A stretch of DNA of 64,000 bases from an uncultured Pelagimonas sp. (lineage in GTDB: Bacteria; Pseudomonadota; Alphaproteobacteria; Rhodobacterales; Rhodobacteraceae). Under the pieces are notes generated by a model that was not told the origin of the DNA, did no database searches, and saw only the letters and a program-made list of their open reading frames with translations. The stretch is taken from assembly GCA_947497905.1 (NCBI GenBank), contig CANMIH010000001.1:62001-126000 (forward strand), read 5' to 3'. Of this stretch, positions 29,650 through 39,532 are shown one piece after another. The stretch's first letter is position 1. Each line of letters opens with the position of its first letter. A program made the translations under genes and the position numbers.

Positions 29650-29695
29650 ACACTCCCCAATCTGCCCTGACGCCGCACTCTTGGAGGAATAGCCC

Positions 29696-30688
29696 ATGAC
29701 ACCCTACATGAAGGCCTTCACGTTTGCTGCAGGATGCCTGATGGCCAGCACTGCGCTGGCTGAGACCCCTGCTCTGACAGTCTACGCCCCTGACTACTTT
29801 GTTTCGGAATGGGGCCCCGGCCCAAAGATCGAAGAGCTGTTTGAAGCTGAGTGCAACTGTGATCTGCAGTTCAAGCCCGGCGACCTTCTGCCACGTATCC
29901 TGTTGGAAGGCGCGCAGACCGACGCGGATGTGGTGATCGGCCTGAACACCGACGTGACCAAAAAGGCCCGTGAAAGCGGGCTGTTTGGCACCCATGGCGT
30001 GGCGCTGGATGGTCTGACACTGCCGTTGCCGTGGTCGGACGACACGTTCCTGCCGTTCAACTATGGCCACACAGCGTTTATCTACGACACAACCAAAATC
30101 GACACACCGCCGGCAAGCTTTGAGGCTCTGCTTGAGGCACCAGATGATCTGCGTCTTGTGATTCAGGATCCGCGCAGCTCGATCTCAGGTCTGGCGCTCG
30201 TGCTGTGGGTGCAGTCCGTCTATGGAGATCAGGCGCAAGAGGCCTGGGCCAAACTGGCGCCGAAAATCGTGACCGTGACCCGGGGCTGGTCGGAAAGCTA
30301 TGGCATGTTCACCGATGGTGAAGCGGATATGGTGCTTAGCTACACCACCTCGCCTGCCTATCACATCATCGCCGAAGAAGATGAAACCAAAAAGGCCGCG
30401 ATCTTCCCGGAAGGTCATTATTTCATGGTCGAACTTGCGGCCAAGCTGAAAGGCACAGACCAGCCTGAACTGGCAGATCAATTCATGGAATTTATCCTGT
30501 CAGAGGCGTTCCAAGGCATGATCGCCACTGGCAACTGGTCGATCCCGGCCGCCTTGCCCAAGGATCAATGGCCTGATGGGTTCAAGAAACTGAACCTGCC
30601 GGAAAAGGTTCTGTTTTACTCCGAAGATGAGGCCGCCGCAGTGCGGGCAGAGGCCATCGAAGCCTGGCGCGCGGCGCTGTCGCAGTAA
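29696..30688 (+). CDS. thiB: Thiamine ABC transporter, periplasmic binding protein
   Basis: A 330-residue periplasmic binding protein with a signal peptide ending TALA-E. Mature-region traits are LTVYAPDYFVSEWGPGPKI, DADVVIGLNTD and SSISGLALVLWVQSVYG, all typical of ThiB. It delivers thiamine or its phosphates to ThiP. GGAGGA lies 9 bp before the ATG at 29696. It is the first gene of thiBPQ, downstream of a TPP riboswitch, which strongly supports the substrate. Confidence 0.95.
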   Translation: MTPYMKAFTFAAGCLMASTALAETPALTVYAPDYFVSEWGPGPKIEELFEAECNCDLQFKPGDLLPRILLEGAQTDADVVIGLNTDVTKKARESGLFGTHGVALDGLTLPLPWSDDTFLPFNYGHTAFIYDTTKIDTPPASFEALLEAPDDLRLVIQDPRSSISGLALVLWVQSVYGDQAQEAWAKLAPKIVTVTRGWSESYGMFTDGEADMVLSYTTSPAYHIIAEEDETKKAAIFPEGHYFMVELAAKLKGTDQPELADQFMEFILSEAFQGMIATGNWSIPAALPKDQWPDGFKKLNLPEKVLFYSEDEAAAVRAEAIEAWRAALSQ

Positions 30689-30694
30689 CGGCCC

Positions 30695-32209
30695 GTGCAT
30701 CGTGTCGTGATGATCTTGGCCGCACTGGTCCTGGCGATTTTAACGCTGGGGCCGATCGGAGCGGTTTTGGTCCGAGCCGGGGGGCTGGGTGATCTGGCCC
30801 CCGGTGATCTACAGGCCTTGCGGTTTACCGTATTTCAGGCCACCTTGTCGGGGTTGTTTTCAGTAGCCCTTGCCATTCCCGTTGCACGGGCTCTGGCGCG
30901 GCAAACATTTTGGGGGCGGGGCCTGTTGGTTTCGCTGATGGGAGCCCCGTTTATCCTGCCCGTGATTGTTGCGGTCATGGGGTTATTGGCAGTGTTTGGC
31001 CGCTCAGGCCTTGTGAATGGTGCGCTTGATGCGCTGGGCCTGCCAAACGTGAATATCTACGGGCTCCACGGCGTGGTGCTGGCCCATGTGTTTTTCAATC
31101 TTCCTCTGGCGGTGCGCATGCTGTTGCAGGCCTGGCTGGCCATCCCCGCCGAGCGATTTCGATTGGCGTCGAGCCTCGGGCTGACACCTTGGGGGGTATT
31201 TTGCACTTTGGAATGGCCTCTGCTGCGCCGCATTGCGCCGGGGGCTTTTGCCGTGGTCTTTGTAATTTGCCTCACCAGTTTTGCAGTAGCGCTCACGCTT
31301 GGGGGAGGTCCCCGGGCGACCACTGTGGAACTGGCAATCTATCAGGCCATGCGGTTTGATTTCGATCTCGGCCGCGCGGCGGTTTTGGGGTTGGTGCAAC
31401 TCACTTTGGGTTTTGTCGCCGGTCTTGTGGCGCTGAAACTGGCGCCCGCCCAAGGGTTTGGTATTGGCCGCGGGCGTTGGGTCGCGCGTTGGGATGGACG
31501 CGGTCTGGCCCGGGTTTTGGATTTCTTTTGGATTGGTCTGGCGGCGGCCTTTTTACTTGCGCCGCTGGCTTTGGTTGTGGCGCGTGGCGTGCCGGGTCTG
31601 CTTGAGGGCGCGGGGGAGGGCACCTGGCGAGCGGCAGGGCATTCCCTGATGGTGGCTCTGGCCTCGACGACGCTTGCGGTGCTTTGGGCACTGCCTCTGG
31701 CAACGCGCCGGGGTGAGCTGTTGTCGATTGCAGCGATTGCCATTTCGCCGCTGGTGCTTGGCACAGGGCTGTTTTTGCTGCTGCGTCCTTTCGTAAACCC
31801 CTTCACCATGGCCTTGCCGGTGACCGCTGTGGTCAACGCTTTGATGGCCTTGCCATTTATGCTGCGTATCCTGAGGCCAGAGGCGGAACAGGTCGCGCGG
31901 GACTTTGGCAGGCTGGGTGCCACATTACGGATGACCCCGTGGGCCTGGCTGCGACTGGTTTGGTTGCCACGATTGCGCAGACCTTTGGGGTTTGCCATGG
32001 GGCTGACTGCGGCGCTTGCGATGGGAGATCTGGGGGTGATTGCTCTCTTTGCGGATCCCGACCGTGCGACGTTGCCGCTGCAAATCCATCGCTTGATGGG
32101 CGCCTACCGCATGGAGGCCGCGGCAGGGGCCGCATTGTTGTTGCTGATGTTGAGCTTTGGACTGTTCTGGCTGTTTGATCGCGGAGGGCGCGTACATGTT
32201 GAGGATTGA
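30695..32209 (+). CDS. thiP: Thiamine ABC transporter, permease
   Basis: A 504-residue fused permease with two binding-protein-dependent transport domains and about twelve transmembrane helices. The first half holds an EAA-type loop (SLGLTPWGVFCTLEWPLLRR) and the second a matching loop (LRMTPWAWLRLVWLPRLRR). It begins with GTG at 30695, six bp after thiB. It overlaps thiQ by 14 bp. The riboswitch upstream of thiB should control it. Confidence 0.94.
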   Translation: MHRVVMILAALVLAILTLGPIGAVLVRAGGLGDLAPGDLQALRFTVFQATLSGLFSVALAIPVARALARQTFWGRGLLVSLMGAPFILPVIVAVMGLLAVFGRSGLVNGALDALGLPNVNIYGLHGVVLAHVFFNLPLAVRMLLQAWLAIPAERFRLASSLGLTPWGVFCTLEWPLLRRIAPGAFAVVFVICLTSFAVALTLGGGPRATTVELAIYQAMRFDFDLGRAAVLGLVQLTLGFVAGLVALKLAPAQGFGIGRGRWVARWDGRGLARVLDFFWIGLAAAFLLAPLALVVARGVPGLLEGAGEGTWRAAGHSLMVALASTTLAVLWALPLATRRGELLSIAAIAISPLVLGTGLFLLLRPFVNPFTMALPVTAVVNALMALPFMLRILRPEAEQVARDFGRLGATLRMTPWAWLRLVWLPRLRRPLGFAMGLTAALAMGDLGVIALFADPDRATLPLQIHRLMGAYRMEAAAGAALLLLMLSFGLFWLFDRGGRVHVED

Positions 32210-32897
32210 AGACCTCGTGGTCACGATGGATGGCCAGGACCTGACCGGTGATCTCGTGATGCAGGAGGGCGCACGGGTAGCTGTGCTGGGGCCCTCCGGT
32301 GCCGGGAAATCCACGCTGTTGGACGTGATTGCCGGGTTCCGTCAGGCGGACGGGGTGCTGCGCTGGAAATGTGATGTGCTCGCCGATCGTCCGGAAGACC
32401 GACCGATCTCGATCCTGTTCCAAGACGGCAACCTGTTTCCGCATATGACCATCGCGCGCAATCTGGCTTTGGCGCTGCGGCCTGATGGGTGTCGACTTTC
32501 GCCGGTTCAGAATGAACAAGTGGAACAGGCTTTGGCGCGCGTGGGTCTTGCAGGGATGGGACCCCGCAAACCCGGGACCCTATCAGGAGGCCAGCAAAGC
32601 CGTGCGGCCCTGGCGCGGGTGTTGCTGCAGGCCCGTCCGATTATCCTACTAGATGAGCCATTCTCTGCTCTGGGTCCCGCACTCAAACAGGAGATGCTGG
32701 CTCTGGTCCAAGAGGTGGCGGATGAATTGGGGGCGTTGGTGATGATGGTCACTCACGCCCCGGATGATGCCCGGCGCTTTGCGCAATCGGTTGTTTTGGT
32801 CGCCAATGGGCAGGTGCATGAACCTGTTGAAACAGAGGCGTTTTTCAAGACACCCCCAGCGGCCTTTCGTGGCTACATCGGCCAGACAACGGACTAG
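32196..32897 (+). CDS. thiQ: Thiamine ABC transporter, ATPase
   Basis: A 233-residue ABC ATPase. Walker A is GPSGAGKST, the signature is LSGGQQSRAALARVLL, Walker B is IILLDEPF, and the switch His is in MMVTHAPDDARR. It powers thiamine import with ThiP. The ATG at 32196 lies inside the end of thiP and has GGAGGG upstream, consistent with translational coupling. Confidence 0.95.
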   Translation: MLRIEDLVVTMDGQDLTGDLVMQEGARVAVLGPSGAGKSTLLDVIAGFRQADGVLRWKCDVLADRPEDRPISILFQDGNLFPHMTIARNLALALRPDGCRLSPVQNEQVEQALARVGLAGMGPRKPGTLSGGQQSRAALARVLLQARPIILLDEPFSALGPALKQEMLALVQEVADELGALVMMVTHAPDDARRFAQSVVLVANGQVHEPVETEAFFKTPPAAFRGYIGQTTD

Positions 32898-32924
32898 CTT
32901 CAAACACAGAGGTCAGGCAAAGAA

Positions 32925-32949
32925 AAAGCCCCGCTTTTGGCGGGGCTTT
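32925..32949. terminator. Bidirectional terminator between thiQ and petC
   Basis: AAAGCCCCGC-TTTTG-GCGGGGCTTT is a perfect 10-bp stem. On the minus strand the stem runs into a T-rich tail and serves petC; on the plus strand the tail is shorter and serves thiQ. Confidence 0.88.
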
Positions 32950-32972
32950 CTAATGTCAGCGATTGGCTGAGC

Positions 32973-33776
32973 TCAGTCTTTACGAGCGTATTTAACCGGC
33001 TTCCAGATGCGTTTGTTGGTCAGGTACAGCAGAACCGACAGGACGGTCAGGAACAGAACGGCGGTGAAGCCAGCCTGTTTGCGTGCCATCATTTTGGGCT
33101 CAGCTGTCCACATCAGGAAGGCCGATACATCTTCAGCTTCGTGGTGCAGCGAGTTCGAGTGGCCATCGGCATACTCAACGTCTTCACCGTAAAGCGGCGG
33201 TGCCATCGAAATCCAGCCACCTGGGAAGGCAGTGTTTTCATACAGCGTTGCGCCAGCTTCGGTTTTTTCCTTGCCGGTGTAACCGGTCAGGATCGACGCG
33301 ATGTATTCGCCACCACCCATGCCTTTGACAAGCTGGTTGATGCCAGTGCCGTAGGGGCCCGAGAAACCAGCGCGCGCTTTGGCCATCAAGGACAGGTCAG
33401 GAGCGCCCGCCGAAGTTACGGCCGGGAAGTGGTCTGCGGGTTTGGCGGGGCGGAAATCGCCTTCGCCATCCAGCAGTTCCTGATCGAACACTTCAAAGTT
33501 CTGCTCGGCATAGGCGCGCACTTCGTCTTCGGTGAAGTGCGGACCACCGTCGTCGCCCAGGGTGCGCAGAGGCACATACTGAAGACCGTGGCAGGCTGCG
33601 CAAACTTCGGTGTAGACCTGAAGGCCGCGCTGCAGCTGGTGCTGATCAAAGGTGCCAAACGGACCTTCATACGAGAACGCAATGTCCTCGATGTGGCTCT
33701 CGCCACCGGCGGCCATTGCGCCACCGGTGCCCAGGGTCAGGGCCGTCAGGGCCGAGAGGGTGAGTTTCTTGAACAT
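32973..33776 (-). CDS. petC: Cytochrome c1 of the bc1 complex
   Basis: A 267-residue membrane-anchored c-type cytochrome. A signal peptide ends at GGAMA-A. The haem site is [16 protein letters not shown], the sixth ligand Met is likely in [12 protein letters not shown], and one C-terminal transmembrane helix ([14 protein letters not shown]) anchors it in the inner membrane facing the periplasm. It passes electrons from the Rieske protein to soluble cytochromes. It is the last gene of petABC, 18 bp after petB. Confidence 0.97.
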   Translation of the reverse strand: MFKKLTLSALTALTLGTGGAMAAGGESHIEDIAFSYEGPFGTFDQHQLQRGLQVYTEVCAACHGLQYVPLRTLGDDGGPHFTEDEVRAYAEQNFEVFDQELLDGEGDFRPAKPADHFPAVTSAGAPDLSLMAKARAGFSGPYGTGINQLVKGMGGGEYIASILTGYTGKEKTEAGATLYENTAFPGGWISMAPPLYGEDVEYADGHSNSLHHEAEDVSAFLMWTAEPKMMARKQAGFTAVLFLTVLSVLLYLTNKRIWKPVKYARKD

Positions 33777-33794
33777 CTCTTTCGGTCCTTTCTC

Positions 33795-35120
33795 TTACTC
33801 GGCCGGGGTCTCAGAAGACTTGCCGTAGTGGGCATCAAAGTCTTCTTCGATTGTGGCAGGCTGTGGCAGCGGCTTCTCGATCACACCCAACAGAGGCAGG
33901 ATGACGAGGAAGTAGCCGAACCAGTAGGCCGAACCGATCAGCGAGAAGGTTGCATAGGGTTCTTCGGCGGGCATCGCACCCAGCCACATCAGGGCGAAGA
34001 AGTCGATAACCAGCAGCAGGAACCACCACTTGAGCTGCGGACGGAACCGTGCCGAACGCACCGACGAGGTGTCGAGCCAAGGGGCCAGAGCCATCACGGC
34101 AATCGCGCCAAACATCGCCAGAACACCAAAGAACTTGGCGTCGATGATACCGCCGGTCACGAAGGACACCAGCTGAACAACCCAGACTTCCGAGGTGAAG
34201 GCGCGCAGGATCGCATAGAACGGCAGGAAATACCATTCGGGCACGATGTGCGCAGGTGTCACCAGCGGGTTCGCCTCGATGTAGTTATCGGGGTGACCCA
34301 AGTAGTTCGGCATAAAGCCAACGATGGCGAAGAAAACGACCAGAACAACGGCCAGACCGAGGAAATCCTTGATCACAAAGTAGGGCCAGAAGGGCAGGGT
34401 GTCTTTTTCTGCTTCGGCTTTCGATCCACGACGGACTTCAACACCGGTTGGGTTGTTGTTGCCTGTGGTGTGGAAGGCCCAGATGTGCACGATTACCAGT
34501 GCTGCGATCACGAAGGGCAGCAGGTAGTGCAGCGAGAAGAAGCGGTTCAGGGTCGCGTTGTCTACGGCCGGACCACCCAAAAGCAGGGTCTGGATCGGCT
34601 CACCAACAAACGGGATCGCGCCGAACAGGCCGGTGATCACGGTTGCGCCCCAGAACGACATCTGACCCCAAGGCAGAACGTAGCCCATAAAGCCGGTGCC
34701 CATCATGAGAACGAAGATCAGCATACCGATGATCCACGTCACTTCGCGGGGTGCTTTGTAAGACCCGTAGTACAGGCCACGGAACATGTGGATGTAGACC
34801 GCAACAAAGAACAGCGACGCGCCGTTCATGTGCAGATAGCGGATCATGTGACCGCCGTTCACGTTACGCATGATGTGCTCAACGCTGGCAAAAGCCAGGT
34901 CAACATGCGGGGTGTAGTGCATCACCAGAATGATACCGGTGACAATCTGCAAAGCCAGGCAGAATGCCAGAACAATGCCCCAAATCCACCACCAGTTCAG
35001 GTTTTTGGGGGTGGGGATCATGATGGTGTCATAGATCAGGCCAACAACGGGCAGACGCTCGTGCAGCCATTTTTCGCCGCCCGTTTTGGGCTCGTAATGA
35101 TCGTGCGGAATACCGGACAT
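33795..35120 (-). CDS. petB: Cytochrome b of the bc1 complex
   Basis: A 441-residue eight-helix membrane protein carrying two b haems and the quinol/quinone sites of the bc1 complex. Visible features include helix B with [21 protein letters not shown] split around its haem ligands, the Qo-site [10 protein letters not shown] (PEWY), and [14 protein letters not shown]. Length fits the fbcB type of purple bacteria and Roseobacters, not the split b6/subunit IV form. It is co-transcribed with petA and petC. Confidence 0.98.
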   Translation of the reverse strand: MSGIPHDHYEPKTGGEKWLHERLPVVGLIYDTIMIPTPKNLNWWWIWGIVLAFCLALQIVTGIILVMHYTPHVDLAFASVEHIMRNVNGGHMIRYLHMNGASLFFVAVYIHMFRGLYYGSYKAPREVTWIIGMLIFVLMMGTGFMGYVLPWGQMSFWGATVITGLFGAIPFVGEPIQTLLLGGPAVDNATLNRFFSLHYLLPFVIAALVIVHIWAFHTTGNNNPTGVEVRRGSKAEAEKDTLPFWPYFVIKDFLGLAVVLVVFFAIVGFMPNYLGHPDNYIEANPLVTPAHIVPEWYFLPFYAILRAFTSEVWVVQLVSFVTGGIIDAKFFGVLAMFGAIAVMALAPWLDTSSVRSARFRPQLKWWFLLLVIDFFALMWLGAMPAEEPYATFSLIGSAYWFGYFLVILPLLGVIEKPLPQPATIEEDFDAHYGKSSETPAE

Positions 35121-35132
35121 ACGCGCGCTTCC

Positions 35133-35723
35133 TTATCCCAGTTTAATAGTGCTGCCATCGACCCACTCAGCCGGTGGAATCGGAAGGTTTTCCGGCGCCG
35201 GGCCTTTGCGGATCCGACCGGCAAGGTCGTAGTGCGAACCATGGCAGGGGCAGAACCAACCACCAAATTCACCTGCGTCACCCAGAGGGACACAGCCAAG
35301 GTGCGTACAAACACCCATCTGTACCAGCCACGCGCCTTCGCCTTCACCTTCGGGCGAGGGCATGGTGCGGTTGGCGTCAGAGGCGAATGCTGTCTGATCG
35401 GCGAGGTTCGCGTTTCGGGCGTTGTCATCGATCAGAGGCGATGCGTCCAGGTTCAGATCCTGTTCTTTCGCTTCTGCGATTTCCGCACCGGTGCGGTGGC
35501 GAATAAAGACCGGCTTGCCAAGCCATTTGACGGTCAGCTGGGTGCCAGGCTCGACACCGGACACATCGACGCGAATGGTCGAAAGGGCCCGGACATCAGC
35601 CGAAGGGTTCATCTGATTGACCAGAGGCCAGATTGCGGCGCCTGCGGTGACTGCCCCGGCGCCGGCCGTGGCGTAGTATAGAAAGTCCCTGCGGGTGCCT
35701 TCGTGATCGTCTGCGTGTGACAC
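35133..35723 (-). CDS. petA: Rieske iron-sulfur protein of the bc1 complex
   Basis: A 196-residue [2Fe-2S] protein. The N-terminal [20 protein letters not shown] is a twin-arginine signal that also serves as the membrane anchor. Cluster ligands are in [10 protein letters not shown] and CPCHGSHYD. The start is set at a GTG (35723) that has GGAG 8 bp upstream and gives the usual N-terminus; the frame is open 120 bp further without family similarity. It is first in petABC. The 212-bp gap to the divergent barrel-protein gene must hold promoters for both, but I saw no definite boxes. A 914-codon antisense frame across petABC is a codon-bias artefact. Confidence 0.96.
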   Translation of the reverse strand: MSHADDHEGTRRDFLYYATAGAGAVTAGAAIWPLVNQMNPSADVRALSTIRVDVSGVEPGTQLTVKWLGKPVFIRHRTGAEIAEAKEQDLNLDASPLIDDNARNANLADQTAFASDANRTMPSPEGEGEGAWLVQMGVCTHLGCVPLGDAGEFGGWFCPCHGSHYDLAGRIRKGPAPENLPIPPAEWVDGSTIKLG

Positions 35724-35935
35724 GAGGTATGCTCCATTGCTCGGGGCCGTTTTGTACGACCACAATACAACCAGGCCGCAGACAAACTGCGGCCAGTCCG
35801 AGTGGCTATCTAGCGGGCGCGTGATTTGCCGTAAAGTATCCATTCTGATCTGATGGCAATCAGCGCGGATGTGTCGCGGTTGAAAGAGTGTAAACCAAGG
35901 CGTATCTGCGATTTGAAACTTTCAGGAGAGAATCG

Positions 35936-36592
35936 ATGCGCATGCTGATTCTGGGGGCGGTCGCCGCCGCAGGTCTTGCGGCACCGGCCGCAGCCGAAAT
36001 GGAGCTGTCATTTTACACCGGAACGCAAAGCGCGCCGCATAGCGGCGTCAGCGGCAATTCTCCGGGTGGTGTCGGTAATTTTGATGCAACCCTCGCGTGG
36101 GAAGGCCGGTCAGGCGAAGCGCCGCCCTATTATGGGTTCCGCGCGACCTGGTGGCAGGACAACAACTGGGGCTACGGCGTCGAATTCTCGCACAACAAAG
36201 TCTATGCGAATGATGCTGAGCGCGCGGCACTGGGCTTTTCGCGCCTTGAGTTCACCGATGGTCTGAACCTTCTGACCGTAAACGCCACCAAACGTTGGCC
36301 ACAGCTTTGGGGTAAATTCTCACCCTACGCTGGCGGTGGTATCGGTCTGTCGATCCCGCATGTTGACGTGGAAGATGCAACCAGCGGCGCAAAAACCTTT
36401 GAATATCAGCTGACTGGCGCTGCAGTGCGACTGACGGCAGGCACCAGCTATGAAATCAATGACCGCTTTTCGGTCTTTGGTGAGTATCAGATGACATATT
36501 CGCAGAACAAAGCCGATCTGGCCGGTGGCGGGACATTGGAAACCAATATCGTGACCAATGCTCTGAACATCGGGGTATCGATGCACTTCTGA
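35936..36592 (+). CDS. Outer-membrane beta-barrel protein, possibly LpxQ-like
   Basis: A 218-residue protein with a signal peptide (cut near AAA-E) and alternating amphipathic strands consistent with an eight-stranded barrel. It ends in HF, the C-terminal Phe recognised by the Bam machinery. The stretches YTGTQSAPHSGVSG, YYGFRATWWQDNNWGYGVEF and NKVYANDAERAALGF recall rhizobial lipid A oxidase LpxQ-type proteins; this is from memory and needs alignment. AGGAGA precedes the ATG. A terminator follows, so it is monocistronic. Confidence 0.75.
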   Translation: MRMLILGAVAAAGLAAPAAAEMELSFYTGTQSAPHSGVSGNSPGGVGNFDATLAWEGRSGEAPPYYGFRATWWQDNNWGYGVEFSHNKVYANDAERAALGFSRLEFTDGLNLLTVNATKRWPQLWGKFSPYAGGGIGLSIPHVDVEDATSGAKTFEYQLTGAAVRLTAGTSYEINDRFSVFGEYQMTYSQNKADLAGGGTLETNIVTNALNIGVSMHF

Positions 36593-36628
36593 TTCAGGTC
36601 ATTGGCCTGCCAAATTCAGATGTAGATG

Positions 36629-36653
36629 AGGCGGGGGATTCCCCGCCTTTTTT
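36629..36653 (+). terminator. Terminator after the outer-membrane barrel gene
   Basis: AGGCGGGG-GATT-CCCCGCCT forms a perfect 8-bp stem followed by TTTTTCGTTTTTT. Confidence 0.93.
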
Positions 36654-36668
36654 CGTTTTTTCGCAAAA

Positions 36669-37277
36669 TCAGGTGGCTGGAGGCTGTGTCGCCTGCATTG
36701 AGGGACGTTGGGCAAACTCCGTGTACCATTGGGCCAGCCCATCCCGGCCACCGCGCCAATTGCGCGCATCGTGGCGAAGATCAAGGTAGCCAAGTGCGGC
36801 ACCGATCGCGATATGGCCCATGTCGAGGCGACCCTGAAGGTGGCTCATCCAGCGGCTGTTCACGGCATCAAGGGCGCGGGCGACCTTGGCCCATTGCGCT
36901 TCAATCCAGTCCTGTGACACCTGTTTGGCATCGCGGTAGCGCGTTTCATAGACCATGGCGAGGGCTGCTTCCATGATGCCATCCGCCGTTGCCTCAAGCG
37001 CAAGTGTGTCCCAAATGTGACTATCCGGGTAAAAACCGCCATTTGCGCGGGCGTCCAAAAATCGGCAAATCACACGGCTGTCGTAAAGCGCGGGTCCGTC
37101 AGGGCGGATCAATGCGGGGATCTTGCCCAAAGGATTTGCAGCGGTCAAAGCGGCATCCGAGGCCTTGGGCGAGGTGGTGACATCAATCTGTTCTACGTCG
37201 TCCCACTGACCTGTTTCGTGAAGTGTGACGCGCACCTTGCGCACAAAGGGCGAGGCGGGGGATTGAAGCAGTTTCAT
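36669..37277 (-). CDS. Glutathione S-transferase family protein
   Basis: A 202-residue GST. The N-domain begins KLLQSPASPFVRKVRVTLHE, with the catalytic Ser/Pro-rich loop, cis-Pro in GKIPALIRPDG and the glutathione-binding YDSRVICRFLD. The C-domain is helical with DMGHIAIGAALGYLDLR. It is one of three GST-fold genes in the window. It lies between the barrel gene and xerC, separate from both. Substrate unknown. Confidence 0.88.
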   Translation of the reverse strand: MKLLQSPASPFVRKVRVTLHETGQWDDVEQIDVTTSPKASDAALTAANPLGKIPALIRPDGPALYDSRVICRFLDARANGGFYPDSHIWDTLALEATADGIMEAALAMVYETRYRDAKQVSQDWIEAQWAKVARALDAVNSRWMSHLQGRLDMGHIAIGAALGYLDLRHDARNWRGGRDGLAQWYTEFAQRPSMQATQPPAT

Positions 37278-37342
37278 GGAAAGATCCTGTGATGACGCAA
37301 TAGATTTTGCGCCAGAAAACCACCCAGCCCAATAAAAGGCAA

Positions 37343-38275
37343 CTAGCCCTGCGCTTTGGGGTGGCTGGCCTCGTAGACTTGCAAGAGGCGCGCTTGATCT
37401 ACCGCGGTATAGGCCTGGGTTGTCGATAAAGAGGCGTGGCCCAATAGCTCTTGAATGCTACGCAGATCGCCCCCGGCCGAGAGGAGGTGGGTTGCAAAAC
37501 TATGCCGCATGGCATGGGGCGTGGCGCTTGAGGGCAGGCCAAGCTGCATGCGCGCCTGTTGGATGACCTTGCTGATCATGCGCGGATTGAGCGGTCCACC
37601 GCGTTTGCCACGAAACACCGGCTCATTGTGGCCAATATCATAGGGGCATTGCGCCACATAGGTGTCTACCGCGCGCCGGGCAACGGGAATCACCGGGACG
37701 ATCCGCTCTTTGTTGCCTTTGCCCAGAATGCGCAGGGTCTCTCCCACAGGCAGATCGCGGCCGGTCAAGCCAAGAGCCTCGGAAATCCGCAGTCCGCAGC
37801 CATAGAGCAGGGTGACCACAGCCACATCGCGGGCATTGATCCAGGGCTCCGAGGACTGAATATCCACCGTGTCGATAAGCTTGCGCGCGGCCTCTTCTGA
37901 AAGGGGGCGCGGCAGTTTGTTTTGAAACTTGGGTGCGCGGGTCAACAGGACGGCAGTGGGTTCAAACCCCTCGCGCTCGGCCAGCCAGCGATAAAAGCTT
38001 TTCACGGCGGACAACTTGCGCGCCACGCTGCGCGATCCGGCACCACCGGCACGAAGATGCGCCATCCAGGATCGCATGTCTGAAGTGGCGACACGTTTCA
38101 GAGGGGCCAAACCCTGAGGCTCCGCGTGATGCAGGGTCAGGAAGGAAATGAAATCCAGCACATCCGCGCGATAGGCGGTCAGCGTGTTTTCAGAGGACGC
38201 CTTCAACGCGCGCATCATATCCAACCACCCCTGCAGCGCATCCCGCGCGGCAGATGATATTAGGACTGCGCTCAC
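37343..38275 (-). CDS. xerC: Tyrosine recombinase XerC
   Basis: A 310-residue site-specific recombinase that, with XerD, resolves chromosome dimers at dif. The N-terminal SAM-like core-binding domain covers about residues 10-95. Catalytic residues are in GCGLRISEAL (Arg), HAMRHSFATHLL (His-x-x-Arg), LLGHASLSTTQAY (His and nucleophile Tyr). It starts with GTG at 38275, overlapping the DUF484 stop by 4 bp. The DUF484-xerC order is conserved in Proteobacteria and supports XerC over a phage integrase. Confidence 0.95.
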   Translation of the reverse strand: MSAVLISSAARDALQGWLDMMRALKASSENTLTAYRADVLDFISFLTLHHAEPQGLAPLKRVATSDMRSWMAHLRAGGAGSRSVARKLSAVKSFYRWLAEREGFEPTAVLLTRAPKFQNKLPRPLSEEAARKLIDTVDIQSSEPWINARDVAVVTLLYGCGLRISEALGLTGRDLPVGETLRILGKGNKERIVPVIPVARRAVDTYVAQCPYDIGHNEPVFRGKRGGPLNPRMISKVIQQARMQLGLPSSATPHAMRHSFATHLLSAGGDLRSIQELLGHASLSTTQAYTAVDQARLLQVYEASHPKAQG

Positions 38276-38979
38276 GACAGCCAGCGACGCATGGCCCGTT
38301 CAAATACGCCTGCAAAAAAGGCCAAAAGATCGGTACCTTGTTGCGCCGTGAACTGATGCGGGTCTTCTGAACCCATCACCAAAAGACCGGGAAGCCGGCC
38401 TGCGCCAAAATCGAGCTGCAAACAGGCTTCAGAGCGAATCCATTCCGCTTTGTCGCCGTATACCCGCGCATCACCATGCGCCATCTGTCTCAGAGTGACC
38501 TGTTTGAGGGGCGCGTCGCTATCTCCACCGACATAAGTGGCCGCAAACCCGGGGTCCGCAACGGTCAGAACATCGCCCAGTTTCTGGATCACCGGGGCGC
38601 TGTCATCCTGTTGGGTTTCTAGAACCAGACGGATCACATCCACACGCAGGATCTGCGAGACATCGTTGCCCAGATCTTTGAGAAAGGATTCAAATTCAAT
38701 CGGATCCAGCATGCGCAGAATGGCGCGATGGATCTGATTGGTGCCTGCCAGATTTTCATAAGCGGCGGCGATGACAGACCGATGTGTGTCCTCAAGGCGA
38801 TCCAGACGCGCTTCAAGGCGCTCCATCGCGATGCCGCGCAGATCGATGATATTGCCACCCATGGCGCGTTCGTTGGCCGCGATCAGGGCCTGCATCAGAT
38901 CTTTGTCATCCAGAATCATATCTGGACGCGAAATAATTGTTTCTCGAAGAGTATCTTCGATACGTTGGGTGCTGCTCAT
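38272..38979 (-). CDS. DUF484-family GAF-like protein
   Basis: A 235-residue DUF484 protein. An N-terminal coiled helix (about residues 1-75, ERLEARLDRLEDTH) precedes a GAF-like alpha/beta domain. Family function is unknown, but it is regularly encoded directly upstream of xerC, as here with a 4-bp overlap. A role alongside chromosome dimer resolution or as a sensor has been assumed only from this context. Confidence 0.9.
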   Translation of the reverse strand: MSSTQRIEDTLRETIISRPDMILDDKDLMQALIAANERAMGGNIIDLRGIAMERLEARLDRLEDTHRSVIAAAYENLAGTNQIHRAILRMLDPIEFESFLKDLGNDVSQILRVDVIRLVLETQQDDSAPVIQKLGDVLTVADPGFAATYVGGDSDAPLKQVTLRQMAHGDARVYGDKAEWIRSEACLQLDFGAGRLPGLLVMGSEDPHQFTAQQGTDLLAFFAGVFERAMRRWLS

Positions 38980-39055
38980 GACGGACCTGTACTGACCAAG
39001 ACTGGCCCATTTATGGGCTCTTGGAAGTGATCTTAGCCGTATCTTGGCGTTTGTG

Positions 39056-39085
39056 CACCCCCTCCTGAAAAAAGTTCAGGGGGTG
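39056..39085. repeat. Strong imperfect hairpin in the DUF484 / ABM gap
   Basis: CACCCCC-TCC-TGAA pairs with TTCAGGGGGTG around AAAAG, leaving a 3-nt bulge. It lies in the 235-bp gap between divergent genes. Neither strand has a U-tract after the stem, so it is more likely a regulatory or RNA-stability element than a terminator. Confidence 0.35.
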
Positions 39086-39214
39086 GACAGATAGCGAAAG
39101 CTTGTCACTATGAAAGGGTAGCCCCCCTTGGGCTGCGCATCGGGACAGGGTGCCCGATCGGCCCCGGGCCAATTGGCCTGTGGGGTGCGCAGAAGCTGAA
39201 GGGACGTTAGCCAT

Positions 39215-39532
39215 ATGCCAAACATTGCCATCAACCCAGACATCCAGACCGTTGTGACCACATTCGAAACCAGCCCCGGCGCCTGCCAGGATCTGCTGGA
39301 TGCGTTGCAGGATGCCTATGCCACCTTCATTTCAAAACAGCCGGGGTTTATCGCGGCAGGGCTGCATGTAAATGACGCGCAAACGCGCATTGCCAATTAC
39401 TCACAATGGGCAAAACGCGATGATTTTTTGGCGATGTTGCGGTCGTCCGAGATGCGTCGCCGCAATCGCGAAATTTCAGAACTCTGCCGGAGTTTTGAAC
39501 CGGTGCTCTATGATGTTGCGGCCACCTATTAG
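39215..39532 (+). CDS. ABM-family (antibiotic biosynthesis monooxygenase-like) protein
   Basis: A 105-residue dimeric alpha/beta ferredoxin-like protein. VTTFETSPGACQDLLDALQDAY and SKQPGFIAAGLHVND match the ABM domain, found in cofactor-free monooxygenases, haem-degrading enzymes and signalling proteins. No catalytic residues can be assigned. AGGGA lies upstream of the ATG. It is convergent with the OmpR-type regulator gene and overlaps it by 4 bp. Confidence 0.8.
   Translation: MPNIAINPDIQTVVTTFETSPGACQDLLDALQDAYATFISKQPGFIAAGLHVNDAQTRIANYSQWAKRDDFLAMLRSSEMRRRNREISELCRSFEPVLYDVAATY

Noticed and set aside
32937-35681. A 914-codon open frame on the plus strand, antisense to petABC
   Set aside because: It lies opposite three clear bc1 genes with strong motifs. 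Its protein is low-complexity and has no domain. It arises from the strong codon bias of petABC.
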